The translations under genes were made by a program, and so were the position numbers. Below the pieces are notes generated by a model. It saw only the letters and a program-made list of their open reading frames with translations. It searched no databases and was not told where the DNA came from. A stretch of DNA of 64,000 bases from Hsuehochloa calcarea (lineage: Eukaryota > Streptophyta > Magnoliopsida > Poales > Poaceae): the NCBI GenBank assembly GCA_036346395.1, contig CM070594.1:58141519-58205518 (forward strand), read 5' to 3'. Shown here piece by piece: positions 33,799 to 45,354 of the stretch (position 1 is its first letter; the number at the start of each line of letters is the position of its first letter).

Positions 33799-34989
33799 TT
33801 TTTCAGGATCACCGCGGAGAGAGGAAGGACACGTGGTTTGTCGACTCCGGTTGTTCACGCCACATGACCGAAGACTCAAGATGGTTCACCTCCTTCACGC
33901 GGTCGACGGGTGATGATTTCATCACTTTTGGGTATGATAGTATTAAGACCTTTTTACTTAAGAATGATTTTGAGATGGGTAAGGTAGACAAGACGTTGTT
34001 CATTCTTAAACGTGGTAATGACTTCCTGCTTGCTCAAATTTACGTTGATGGTATTATCTTTGGTGGTTCTTCTAATGCTCTTGTTTCCAGCTTTCTGAGA
34101 CTATGTCCAGGAATTTGAGATGAGTATGATGGGAGAGCTCAATTACTTTTTGGGGCTTCAAATCAAGCAATGCAAGGAAGGGATCTTTATCCATCAAACG
34201 AAGTACACTAAGGACTTGCTCAAACGTTTTGACATGGGTGACTGCAAGCCAATCTCCACTCCCATGGCAACTTCGACTGTTTTGGATCCAGATGAGGAAG
34301 GAGAAGCCGTGGATCAACGCGAGTACCGCAGCATGATCGGTTCCCTTCTGTACCTGACGGCCTCGAGACCGAACATCCACTTCACGATCTACCTCTGTGC
34401 GAGGTTTCAAGCGTCTCCGAGAACTTCCCATCGCCAAACCGTTAAGCGCATATTCAGGTATTTACACTCTACCCTTCTGTATGGCATTTGGTATTCATAT
34501 TCTTCATCTTTGTCCATTCGGGGTTTTCGATTCGATTTTTGTCAGTGTCGGCTAGATAGGAAGAGTACCTCAGGCACTTGTCACTTCCTAGGCACTTCTC
34601 TTGTATCTTGGTCTTCTAGGAAGCAGTCTTCTGTTGCACAATCCACTGCTGAAGTTGAATATGTAGCTGCTGCTAGTTGCTGTAGTCAGATTTTGTGGAT
34701 GGTAACCACTCTTAAGGATTATGGGTTAAATTTTGCTAGTGTTCCTCTTTTCTGTGATAACGCTTCTGCCATTAATATTGCTAAGAACCCTGTGCAACAC
34801 TCTAGGACCAAGCACATAGATTTTCGTTATCACTTCCTTAGAGACCATGTCGAGAAAGGTGATATTGTGCTACACTTTGTAGAGTCTGAGGCTCAACTGG
34901 CTGATATCCTCACCAAGCCTTTAGACGCAACTAGGTTTGCCACCTTGAGAAGCGAGTTAGGGGTAATTTATCCCTATGGGTTGGTTTGA
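33795..34989 (+). pseudogene. Copia pol remnant: protease start fused to RT end and RNase H
   Basis: The reading frame starts with a protease active-site region (WFVDSGCSRHMT). It then jumps near 33945 straight to the late RT segment (FEMGKVDKTLF, AQIYVDG), so the GAG-pre-integrase, integrase and most of RT are missing. YVDD is changed to YVDG. Two stops separate this from 34120-34989. That part holds the RT thumb (MMGELNYFLGLQI, KYTKDLLKRFDM) and RNase H (SSVAQSTAEVEYVAAASCC, FCDNASAINIAKNPVQHSRT, HIDFRYHFLRD, ADILTKPL). No enzymatic activity is expected from YVDG and the truncation. Confidence 0.85.
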
Positions 34990-36822
34990 GGGGGAGTTCG
35001 ATCTTTTCTGATCTTACCTTATACTTTTGATCTTTTCTTGTTCTTTTTCTGAACTTATTGATCTTTTTGAACTTTTTAGGTTTTTAGGCTTTTTATTGCA
35101 TCTCATTGTACCATATTGCATTCATATGAAAAAAACAACAAGTGGTATGAAAAATCCAAAAAGATATATTGTAATATAAGTTTTTCTGCTTATCTTTTAA
35201 AATTGATGAAGCTTTGCCTATTACACTTTGGAGCTTTAATATTTTAATTTTTGCTCAATGCCATGTCTAGTTCTTTGACTTGCTAGAATTATCATGTTTT
35301 CACATATACAGATAAGTCTTTTCTGTATGAGCTAGAACTCTAAAACAACTCGAACTAAAAATTATAATTTGTGGATGTTTTAGCTAGTTGCGCAATTAGT
35401 ACTCCTTTTGTGACATTGGCCCTATCAGAATTGCTTTGTTAGCTCTTGAATCTAAAATTGACCATTACTTGAGCTTTTTGTGTTCTTGAGATTCTAAATC
35501 TGCTCTTGTGAAACATGAAAAATCAGGATTGTCTTATGCTTAAATTGTGTGAAACTATTCTTACGAGACTGCTTGTCAAAGACATGAACTTGGAGATAGT
35601 TTGATGATCCAGACGATCTCATGGGGACTGCTTGTCAGAAATGACATGAACCTCAAGATTTGTCACCCTGGTAGAAGCTTAGGAAGAGTTTGTGGATGGC
35701 TCCTAGTCCAGGATCTTCTTCAATAAGATATACCTTTAATCAACTTCTGGTCGAAGCTTAGGATGAGTTTGTGGATGGCTCCTAGTCCAGGATCTTGTCA
35801 CTAAGTTAGATCATTAGTCAACTTCAATATTCAGTGCAAATGAGAAAATTGTTGACAAATGGGTTTTTGATAAATTTGAACAAAATGATTCAATACAGGA
35901 CCTGATTGACTTTTAAGGTGGTATTTGTTAGATTTTTTATCTTACTTTGACATTTTGACATGACCAGTTTCACTTTAGGATCCCTGTTGATGAACTTGCT
36001 GAATTTGAAGCTTTTCTTAAATTGATCAAATCTATTGCTTTACTTTTGAGCATTCGTGCTTAGCTTTGATATATATGTCTTATCATGATCTTGCTAGCGC
36101 TGTCAGGCTTGATATGTTGTTTGTGCAATATTAGAAATACTGGCTTGCTCTTTTGGGTAATCTCCAAAGCTTCTTGTAATCAAAATTAAAAAATACAAAA
36201 ATGAAGCCACTCCATTGCACTTCATGCATACTCCTTATGCTTCTTATGCTTCTTTCTTCATTCTGCGTTTGTTATCTCTGGATGAGAGGAAGACGTGATT
36301 CCTTGATGACTCCATTGTCAAAGGGGGAGAAGATGTGTTAAAATATGTTAATGTTGTACATAGGGGGGAGAAGATTTTTGGAGAAAAAGGATATTTCAAT
36401 GTTGGGAGAAGATATATAAAAATGATAAAAATGGGGAGAAATTAGAAATTTAAAAGTTTCTAAAATTTGAGGATCATAGTGAGGGGGAGTTTTTGAATTG
36501 CATTCTTATTGTCTTATTGATTCTTTTGAACTTGAATTGCATTTTTTAATCCTCACAATGATCATAGGTCAATTGAACAATTGTTCTTTCATATGGACCT
36601 TAAGTGAGATTTTTGACTCTTTTCTGGAAATCAAAGTTTTTATGCTTTTTTTGCCTTATCTCACTTGCCTATGCTATTCTGATGCCAGCTTGGTCATTTT
36701 TATTATTTTTTCTAGCTTATGGACCAAGTTGTGCTTTTGTGCGAAAACGAAAGTATTTTACTTTTCAAACCTCCAAATTACATTTTCTAGATTATTGCCA
36801 ATATGTTCATCAAGGGGGAGAT
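34990..36822 (+). other. Sirevirus-type 3' noncoding region with multiple polypurine tracts
   Basis: About 1.8 kb between the pol stop and the 3' LTR with GGGGGAG-type tracts near 34990, 36318, 36365, 36433, 36484 and 36814. Two related blocks (GCTTAGGAAGAGTTTGTGGA and GCTTAGGATGAGTTTGTGGA) occur near 35680 and 35757. A 112-residue open frame at 36498-36836 has hydrophobic stretches but no recognised domain. I do not call it a gene. Confidence 0.6.
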
Positions 36823-38522
36823 TGTGGATATCATAGGGATATGTTCCAAATCTTAGGATGACGTGACAATTGGCAATGGTGTTTAAGGTTTGTCGTTTCA
36901 TGTGTTTTCGATAAGTTTGAAGCTGTCGCGTGTGTAAGTGGCCCGACCGGTCGTAGCGTGTGATCGAGCCGGTCCCAAATCGGTCCGACCGGCCATAGGC
37001 GGCGGTCGGACCGGTGAACTTAAAAAGTTTTATTTTGAGCTAGGCCAAAAATAGATTGTGTAGGCAAGAGAGGGGATTTTATTGCACTTGGTCTCATAAT
37101 TTTTGGAGTCTACAGTCAAAAGTTCTATTGGTTTGAAAATTCCAGTAGGTTTCGGTTTTTGAGAGAAGAAAAACGGCTAAGTCCCAGCTGACGGTCTGAC
37201 CGGTTTTCACTTAGGTTCGTCGCCCGTCGTGGCGGCGATATTCGTGTGTTAGGTCAAAGTCATGAGTTTCAGGGCATATATGGTGCATGATGCATGTTTT
37301 GACTAACATGGGTCAAGTTGCGAAGAACTTGTTCCCAAATTCGGTTTATTTGTCTATTGTTGTGCCGGTTGCTTGGTGGTCAACGACGGTCAACGGCGAG
37401 GATGATCGGGTGAGGTCAATGTACTCAAGCGTGGTGCAAGATGGACAAGGATGACCTATTAGCTAATCCGAGGCGCAAGATGGCGCAAGGTGTAGCGGTC
37501 AAGGGATGTTAAAGACGTCACATTAAAATACGTGCGTAAATATCCCGTTTGTTTTGGGCCTTAACGGGAGCCCAATAGGATCAAACTTCTAGAAGGTCTA
37601 AGCCTCCACTATAAATAGGAGAGGGAGGTGGCTGCACCTCTGCTTCGCCTCTTTTGCAATTCTTGTAAACCCTAATTTTCTTAGGGAGAACTTTTGTGGA
37701 GGCTAGGGTTCTTGATGTTTGATGTGATTTTCGTGCTCTTGGATTGAGCATTGTCCTCCATTGATGGAGTGGCTGTAAGCTCTGATCATATCAATCTATC
37801 AAAGGAAAGTTTGATCAATGTTTTGTCTCATTGCGTTCTTTCTCTCTATTTGATGATTTTGGGTCTTTCTTTGATCCGTGAGTTTTTGTTTGGTTTCTTC
37901 ACGTGATCTAGCTTGCTATGACGTGTGGGAATCTATCTGGGATCATATTGATCATCAATTACCCACGACCAAGAGCTTTGATCTAGTTTTTATTTTGACC
38001 CGGTTTTGAACCTCTCTTCAATCAAATCGAAAAGGATCTCTATTCTTCCAAGAATTATCACAATATTCAATTGGAATAGCTTCCTGGTATCATAGAGAAG
38101 GTGTGTTCCAAGGTTTATCAAGTTTGGATTAGTAGATCAAAAGTTTCATCTATTTTTATCTTCGTCATCGGGGCTGTTCTTCTGTTCTGGAGGAAATCGG
38201 TCAGACCGCCCAAGGCCAGAGGTCAGACCGCCAGGGAATCGGTCAGACCGCCCAAGGTCAAAGGTCAGAACGCCAGGGAATCGGTCAGACCGCCCAAGGC
38301 CAGAGGTCAGACCGCTAGTGCATTGAATTATTTCAATCTTTGTTGTTTTTGTTGTATTGCTTAGGGTTTTAAATTGGATTCAATATTAGTCTTCCGTTGT
38401 ACTGATATACTGATCTTCATAGCTTCTATAGCTACTGGAGTGAAATATTATTGAATCAATTATTTATGAAAAAGTGAGTGTGCTCCTATTCACCCCCCTC
38501 TAGTCGCCTTTTCGGTCCAACA
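36823..38522 (+). repeat. 3' LTR of the Sirevirus-like Copia element
   Basis: 1,700 bp, clearly paired with 30388-32142 but with many substitutions. It carries three units of a repeat built on ATCGGTCAGACCGCCCAAGG plus AGGTCAGACCGCCAGGGA (about 38198-38320), where the 5' LTR has two. Confidence 0.93.
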
Positions 38523-38527
38523 AGTAT

Positions 38528-40447
38528 ACTACCGTCAGTACTCTGATAGTGCGTTTGAATAAAAATATAAAAAGTGCTCTTGTATGGTAAAAGACTCTTA
38601 AGCACCATGTAAGTAGAGTTTCACATTATTGGTATGTCCAAACCGAACTTTCTTAGACGTACACCCATCGTCCTGCAGAAGTTCTTATATTGTGCTATTC
38701 TTACGTTAGAATTATTCAAGAAAGAAATCGCATCGCGAAAAGCTTTAATATATTGGCTCAACCTCTTCAAACCACATTTGACTACAAGGTTGATAACATG
38801 GCAAGCACATTGTTGATGTAGCAAGAAGGAATCGGCATATATACTCAATACTGGAGTAAGAATATCCATGACCCTAGAGTTCGAGGCGGTATTGTCTAAA
38901 GTAATTGAGAATATGTTGTTTGTAAGACCAATGTCTTCCACGACTTTGATAATACAGTCCACAATATTCTTACCCGTGTGTGCTACATCAATTAATTTTA
39001 AACCTTGACGAGGATTAAAACCTCGATGTATTATTTTAATACATCGGAGAAGACCATACAGCTTCGTGGTCGTAACCCCTAAGACTAATGACCTCACTGG
39101 TCGTAAGGATTCCAGAGGTTACACAATAAAGATCCTGGTCGGACAAGGTCCGTACCTAGTCCCCGACCAGTTGACTGCTCGTAAGGCTATAAACTGGTAC
39201 TATCTGGGTATGAGTCCAGGTATATCTTTTAACGTGTGATGAATGGAACACGTGCTGTATGTTTCATACCACGCGACGTTACATAATTCTAAGACACTGG
39301 AATACGCTTAAATGACTCAGTGGCATATAACCGCACGACAGTTGATACATTGTCAACTGACGCCTCTCTCCGACCAGATGCGTCACTTCTTAACAGGCGT
39401 CTCTACAAGGGATAACTGTCAACGTTTCATCAACTACTTAAGGGGGATCACGGAAGGTGGAGAAGGAGACCGAGATAGGATCGATTAGGAATCACTCTCA
39501 GAAGACAACTAGTCGATTAGATTGCAAAGTCATAGCAAGCATTGCGCTCCAGTATTACTAGGATTAGCCTTTGGTCTAGATTACAGGCACTTCTTGTAAT
39601 AGCCAGTTCATAGCAATAAAGAGCAGCCCCATTCCTTTCTAGGAGATACATGCCATTTTTCCTCTGTTTTGTATATATTTGTAAGTTCGGTAATTTGATC
39701 GTCGACAAACCTATAATCATTTTCTCCGTTATCCAATCGTCATTGACATAATGAGCAATTACACTAAGATAATCCTCACTAGTGTGACCACTCCATATGT
39801 CCGAGGTCAAGGCCACCAAAAATGTGCACGTACTAAATAGTTTATTTATTTATTATGGCATTTATTGTAGTATTTTATTAGATTCCTAGTTGTTGTGTGT
39901 CTAGAAATAGAAGAAAATCTAGGATTATACGCAGTCCCAATATAATTTTGGAAAGAAGCAGACTCCCCAAAGCCTATTTGTAAATCCTCAAAAGCAATTA
40001 AATGACAAAGAGATTGACAAACTACCTCAGATCATAGTTCCAACTAAGTACTGTATCGTCGGGGTTGTACTGCAGCTGCGTCTACCTCATCACCAATCTT
40101 TGCTTAGCCTTACATCTTGTAGTATGCCTAATCAAGTGCCTTGTTCCACATGTAGACCTTGCAGATAATTCATTGCGATAAATTTTGCAAATAGCATATG
40201 GTATCTCATTTCTCTGTGTGTTTTGCTTGGTTGTCCTATCGAAATTCTACCATACTCCCGATGTAGATGATCTCGACCTCTTTGCTCCGATTGGCATGGA
40301 GCCAGATGCTGTCGTGGAGTATGATAACAGAACTCCGTCTTGCCCTTCCGGTTTGTTTGAGGCAGCCGCAGCCGCCTCCATAGACGCAATTTCCTCCAGT
40401 GAAAGTTCGTAACCACCAAGAACAAAGCTGTTGTAAGGACTGTTCAT
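38528..40447 (-). pseudogene. hAT transposase (RICESLEEPER-like), N-terminal and central part
   Basis: Read from right to left. 40447-40250 is an N-terminal region (MNSPYNSFVLGGYELSLEE) ending at a TAG where the BED domain begins. A BED-finger remnant AICKIYRNELS, GTRHLIRHTTRC lies at about 40205-40130, with the second zinc cysteine replaced by Tyr. About 40030-39850 has FGESASFQNYIGTAYNP. 39819-39713 is the transposase core VALTSDIWSG, SVIAHYVNDDW. After a 702 bp solo LTR, 39000-38621 continues with LIDVAHTGKNI, LHQQCACHVINLVVKCGL, FLNNSNVRIAQY and VRLRKFGLD. A Copia element interrupts it at 38522, and the C-terminus lies at 29980-30382. Plant hAT transposases of this type are DNA-cutting transposases, sometimes domesticated. 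This copy is dead. Confidence 0.88.
39006..39707 (+). mobile_element. Solo LTR, 702 bp, TSD AACCT, inside the hAT transposase
   Basis: It starts TGACGAGGATTAAAACC and ends GATCGTCGACA, flanked by AACCT at 39001-39005 and 39708-39712. Removing it with one duplication copy rejoins the hAT frame exactly between IIGL and KLIDVAHTG. That strongly supports the limits. It has a CTATAAACTGG box near 39188, GCAATAAAGAG near 39614 as polyadenylation-like signal, and no internal region. Solo LTRs arise by recombination between two LTRs. Confidence 0.85.
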
Positions 40448-40449
40448 AA

Positions 40450-41715
40450 CGAAAACTGCAAAATCGAAACTAACACTATTGCTACTTTCACCTTAGCATA
40501 ACAAGCACTAACAATAAAACTATGCAAAAAATAGTAATGTACCTTTTTTGCCGACTTGCTGCCGAAAATTAAATTTTTCAAAATTTAGCATTTTTTTGAA
40601 TTTTACTAAATTAGATCAACACGAATTTGAATTTGCACAACATAATTTCAAAGAGAGAATGAGGAATGGAGTGGTGCTGAATGAGGAGGGGTATGGTGGC
40701 TATTTACAAAAAAAAAGGATTTTTGACCTTTTGTTTTGCTATTTTGAAAGAGTCGAATGGTCAAAAACGCCAACGACAGTAATTTAGTCGGGTCGTGCCG
40801 TGCCAAGCACGGCCCACGAGCCCACCTACCCTCCTCTTTCCCCCGTCACCTGTCCCTTCGTCTCCCTACAACAGTGCCTTGTGCGGCAGTGACACTGCCG
40901 CTGGCGCTGGTGCACACCCACAGTTGGCTCCTTTACCGGCTTTGTTTGGCCCACATGGCATAGAGAGAGGAAAATTACCAAAATTTTGGTCACCAATTTT
41001 GTCACCCATGTTTTGCCCAAAGATCTTATCAAACCTTATAAAATCTACAGGGCATATCAAATTTTGGCCACCAACCCAAATGGAGGCCAAAATGTTGCCT
41101 TACCAATATTTGACTTGGCAAGTTGGGGTACATAACCAAACCGACCCTAAAATCACAAGCATTGGGATTTAAGTTGCTATAAAATTATATCTCACTATCC
41201 CTTTCACAGTAAACAAGCAGCTCCTTGTTCCAACACTAGAAGCAGGGGTGATTCCAGCGGGGGGCTTCATCAGGCTTCAACTTACCATCTGCGGCTCCAG
41301 AACCCCAACCCCCAAATGAACTTCGGTCATCCGACGACTATGGCTGAGGGCCCTCAAGTCTGTTTTGTAGAAGGAGGAAAAAATGACACATGGGCCTTTG
41401 CCGAAGCCCACAGGCCCAACTCCGTCACGTCCATCCCACATTCCCGTGCTCTCATCCCTACAACTCATTCCCCATTCCAAAATCAAAAATTCCAATCGGG
41501 AGGAAAGCACGCATCGAGGGCTGACAGAGCTGGGGCGGCGCCGTCGATAGCCAGAGGAGGCGGGGGCTGGGCGAACTGGAGGAGGCCGAGCGGCAAGCGC
41601 TCGAACCGGTAGCCGGAGGAGGCGGGGGAGGCTGGGAGCCGAGAGTCCCGAGAGCGGAGTAGGGAGCTGGCCAGGGCCTAGGGGTGGGGGAGCGGCTGGG
41701 ACCGAGGTGGGAGCC
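40450..41715. other. Noncoding region between the hAT gene and a Copia fragment
   Basis: 40780-40830 has a short GC palindrome (GTGCCGTGCC-AAGCACGGCCC). 41300-41700 is GC-rich with Arg/Gly-rich open frames on both strands. I see no domain and no convincing gene, although a buried gene fragment cannot be excluded. Confidence 0.4.
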
Positions 41716-42303
41716 TAGAGGCTGGGGGAGTCAACTCAGCAATTGTCACTTGCTTAGAACTTTTCCAACTCACTTCTCCTCCATTAAAACAAAACACAAA
41801 CTCAGATTGTGATCGAAAATCATTTTCTTCGGTTTGGAAGCTAGTATCGGTGTAACCATTTACAACCAATTATGTCTCATCTTCATAAACAATGAATATA
41901 TCCTTAGCTATTCTCAATTACTTCAGTATGTTCTTAACTATTATCCAATGATATTCACCTGGATATGACTGATATATTCTCGTAACACTTAGAGCATAAC
42001 ACATATCTGGATGTGTACGAAGTATGACATACATGATAGATCCAATAGCATAATCATATGAAATCTTACTCATTTTGTCTCGTTAATTAGGTACCGAAGG
42101 ACACTGACTCTTGCTAAGGCTAATGTCGTATGACATGGGTAAGAAATCATTTTTGAAATCTTACATGTTGAACAGCTTTAATATCTTGTCAATATATGCA
42201 TTTTGGTTTAATTCAATTAGCCTTTTATATCTATCTCTGAAAATACTTACCACCAAAATATATTTTGTAGAAAAACTATTTTTTAACGAAGCTTTAACTC
42301 CTA
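41716..42303 (-). pseudogene. Copia RT/RNase H fragment, truncated
   Basis: The minus strand reads a late RT to RNase H piece: RDRYKRLIELNQNAYIDKIL, KISYDYAIGSIMYVILRTHP, WIVVKNILK, then VVNGYTDTSFQTEENDF and FNGGEVSWKSSKQVTIAEL. Stops interrupt it (after FNM, LK and YEDET). No LTRs are nearby, and the right edge abuts the F-box/LRR pseudogene. It seems a separate, older fragment from the Copia element at 42787. Confidence 0.75.
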
Positions 42304-42304
42304 C

Positions 42305-42786
42305 ATTCGGTCCTTCCCTGTGTACAACTGCGCGAGGCTCACCTCGCTGAAGCTCTGTACTCCCGCCGGCTCCGGGTGCCGGGCAGTCTCACCGGCCTGC
42401 GGTCTCTCCCGCTCCACGATGTGGTCGCCACGGTCGCCGACATCTGGCGCATGATCTCGCGGTGCCGAGCCGTGGAGTCGCTGGTAATCGAGGACGCGCG
42501 GCGAGCCTCGAGAAGCTAAATTAGGCGCCGTGGCTGGACTCGGCGAAGCTGAGCCTCTGTTCCGGCTGCGCTGTACTTTCTTGGAGCATCCACGACAACG
42601 AGGACACCGATGAAGAGCACTCGCTTGACGAGATGACCGAAATGTTTAATTTCGAGGCGGTGGAGGAGAGGGAGCACTAGCAGACGGACGAGATCGGGAA
42701 TATGGCGACGTTTCTCGGTGGAATTGGCTGCTCCAAGAAGCTCCGGTTGGATTTGCCGCGTAAATATTCCAAGGCCAGTGTGTGTT
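42305..42786 (+). pseudogene. F-box/LRR (FBD-like) protein, first exon fragment
   Basis: It reads leucine-rich repeat sequence typical of the grass F-box/LRR family: CARLTSLKL, then after a frame change LRVPGSLTGLRSL and WRMISRCRAVESLVIEDARR. Farther on come MFNFEAVEERE with a TAG at 42679-42681, and FLGGIGCSKKLRLDLP. The F-box itself is missing because the left part is replaced by a Copia fragment. A 6.4 kb Copia element follows, and the exon resumes at 49234. Intact relatives act in SCF ubiquitin ligases. This copy is dead. Confidence 0.65.
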
Positions 42787-43253
42787 TGTTAGAATTGATC
42801 TCGGGTATTTGGCCCAACGGCCAAATATCAAACCCCTTGATCGCGCCCTGATCAGGGGCACTCAGCCTATTAGGCTGGCGGGCCCCTGTCGCCAGCGCCA
42901 CATATAAAGAGGTGGGAGCCGGGGCGGCACAGCGACCAAGGTTCACCGTGCCGCCACCAAAACCCTAACCTACAAACCCTAAGTTGATCAAAAAGGGGGC
43001 GCTGAAGCGACAGGAAGTGGCACCGCCGCCTCTACCGACTACCACCAGGGATCTCGCCTCCGCTCGGGACACGCCACCGCCGTGGAGATCTCGGACCTCT
43101 CCACCGACCATCGCTCTCAAAGACGATCCGCGATGGCCAACCCTACCTCATCTACGCACGACGGTAATCCCTCTCTCTCTCTCGGTCACTCTCGGACCCG
43201 ATCCAAAACCAAGAACCCCAGATCCAGAGAGATCAAAAGAACCGACACTATCA
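42787..43253 (+). repeat. 5' LTR of the 6.4 kb Copia element
   Basis: 467 bp. It has a CATATAAAGAGG box at about 42901 as likely promoter and a palindromic GGCCCAACGGCCAAAT near 42811. It ends immediately before the tRNA-Met-type primer site. Confidence 0.95.
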
Positions 43254-44430
43254 ATGGTATCAGAGCCGTCTAGGCTCAGATCCGGATGGCAAAAGAAAAG
43301 AACGGAGTAGATCCAAAAGAAAACCTAACCCTAGAGAGAAACAGAAAAGAAACGGGCGCAAAAAACCCTAACCCTAGTTTTGGGACGATGGTCTTACCCG
43401 ACGTGAGGCTCCATCGGCGAGCCGTGGGCTCGCCGGGCTCCAGCGGCCGGAACGCCACGATGCGTGTGGGAAGACCGGTCGAGGGTACGCGCGGTCTTGT
43501 CCCGCGTCAATCGGAGGACGAGCCAGCCGACACGAGCCGCTCGGCGGTGGCGCGCTCCTCTCGGGGAACGCGACGCCGGCGAGAAGGCATGGCGGCGGCG
43601 ATTCTTCTCCGCCGCTTCGGCTTCCGGTTTCTTCCGCGAGAGAGATGCGGCGAGAGAAACAGAGAACGGGATTAGGGTTTCACGGGCGCCATGGCATGGT
43701 CGCGTTTTTATACCGCCGAAAATGTCGCTCGGTAGTCGATTGGAATCGGCGGTGAGATCGCATCTACGCGGTGCGGCTTACGGAGGATTGGTCAAGGTTG
43801 GAATCCAGCCGTCGGATGTGAATCCGACGGCTGCCATCAACCCTAACGGCCGAGACACAAGATCGGGGCGAGACACAAGATCGGGCCGAGGCACGAGATC
43901 GCCAAATGGCGGTTTTAAACAAGAATTTAGTAGGTTATGAGCGGTAAAATCCGAAATTGATTTTAATTATTTCGTAAGTATTATTTGGATGATTTTAATA
44001 GAAAATTGAATAAAATCTCTGTAAAATTTTGCACCAACCTGTTATTATTTCCAGAGATTAAATGTGTACAGTTAATGCTTCTGAATAATTGATTATTTTT
44101 AGAATAATTACAGTTTCCGCTGCAAAAGTTAATGTTGATTAATTCTTTTTAATTAAATTCGAACCAACGAGAGAATTTAATTTTTAAGAATTTATTGTGA
44201 ATTATGATATTGTTATTTTCTGACTAAAGTTGATAATAACAGTATTATAATTTTAATTGATGTTTTTTTATGCATTGTTTCTATTTCTGCCCAACGGTGA
44301 TATAGTTTTAATGTATAGATAAAATTGTTTTAATTGTATGTCGTATTTTTTTGACCAACGTTGGAAATAAGACATATAATTTTCATGTTTCGTTCTCACT
44401 TTATTTGAACTAAATTTTCAGGAGGATACA
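43254..44430 (+). other. Long leader of the 6.4 kb Copia element
   Basis: About 1.2 kb between primer site and gag. The left half is GC-rich with two overlapping open frames (43286-43675 and 43464-43940). The second ends in a short repeated GRDTRSGRDTRSGRGTRS stretch. The right half (43950-44430) is AT-rich. No domain is recognised, and I treat the frames as non-genic. Confidence 0.5.
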
Positions 44431-44432
44431 AC

Positions 44433-45354
44433 TTGATGGGTTGTATCAGAGAGATCCCCACTCTCAAAGGAGATAATTATGGAGAGTGGAAGAAAAAGAT
44501 AGACTTAGCGTTTATCTTAGCTGAGGTGGACTGGTCCTCACTCTAAGACCACCACCTGAGCCTATGGCACCAAAGTGAGGATCAAAATGAGGATGATACT
44601 GCTTGGCAGAAAAGGCAGAGAGATCATGCTCCTTACAGATGTCTTATGACCTAGAGCATAAGAAATAGACCACAGCCAACAAGAAATGTATGGTTGTGAT
44701 AAAGAACACGATTGAGCCTGCAATTGTGGGCTCAATCATGACATCGTGACACCATCACGAATACCTTGATAAAATAAAGAGTCGCCATCTTGGCTCTTCA
44801 AAGACATATGCTACACTACGGTGATTAAGCGACTTGTGATGTAAAGGTATTCTGGTGGTGGCAGTGGAATAAGAGAACAGATATTAAGGATGAGCAACTT
44901 GGCATCCAAGCTTAAACCAATGGATTTGGCACTCAAGGATGAGTTCCTTATTCACTTGATTTTTGCTTCATTGCCAGAAAAGTTTGACACTTTTGTTGTA
45001 AATTACAACATGCAGCCCGATAAATGGGACTTAGAAAAGTGCATAGCTATGTGTGTTCAAGAGGAGGAAAGAATTAAATCCTCACATGGTGGATCTATCA
45101 ACTATGTGAAGGATAACAAGAAAAAGCACTTCAATAGTACCTCCTTCTCAAGGAACAAGGGAAAAGCCTCTATCCATCAGCCTCAACAGAATAAATTTGC
45201 TGTAGACAAAGATCAGTGTCTTCACCTGAAGAAGACCGGACACTACAAGAAGAACTGTCCTGATTACTTAAAGATGATAATGGCAAAGAAAGGTGAGAAC
45301 ATTATTACCTTCATAAATGAATGCTTGTATGTGCAATATTCGAAATCCACTTAG
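44433..45354 (+). pseudogene. Copia gag, disrupted
   Basis: It starts at about ATG 44434 (MGCIREIPTLKGDNYGEWKK, the usual Gag opening), with stops near 44546 and 44650. 44890-45354 is open and holds the UBN2 part (LASLPEKFDTFVVNYN-like sequence) and a zinc knuckle CLHLKKTGHYKKNC, where the second cysteine is replaced by Leu. It ends at the protease border. Confidence 0.8.

Larger units (their letters stand above)
30388..38522 (+). mobile_element. Ty1/Copia LTR retrotransposon (Sirevirus-like), 8.1 kb, TSD AGTAT
   Basis: LTRs 30388-32142 and 36823-38522 start TGTGGATATCAT and end GGTCCAACA. The 5 bp duplication AGTAT lies at 30383-30387 and 38523-38527. A primer-binding site TGGTATCAGAGC (initiator tRNA-Met type) is at 32145-32156, and a polypurine tract CAAGGGGGAGAT lies just before the 3' LTR. 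The long LTRs, a coiled-coil Gag, the RT signature AQIYVD-IIFG and a long noncoding 3' region with many polypurine tracts fit the Sirevirus (Maximus/SIRE) lineage. Integrase and most of RT are deleted, and gag has a stop, so it is non-autonomous. It inserted into an hAT transposase gene. Confidence 0.93.

Noticed and set aside
36498..36836. Possible envelope-like frame (112 residues) before the 3' LTR
   Set aside because: Some Copia relatives have an extra frame here, but this one has only hydrophobic stretches and runs across the LTR border.
38198..38320. Evenly spaced repeats resembling a CRISPR array
   Set aside because: The units are long, contiguous and part of an LTR in a plant genome, with no unique spacers.
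43286..43940. Two overlapping leader frames in the 6.4 kb Copia element
   Set aside because: Arg/Gly-rich, with no domain. They lie between primer site and gag and are probably GC-composition artefacts.
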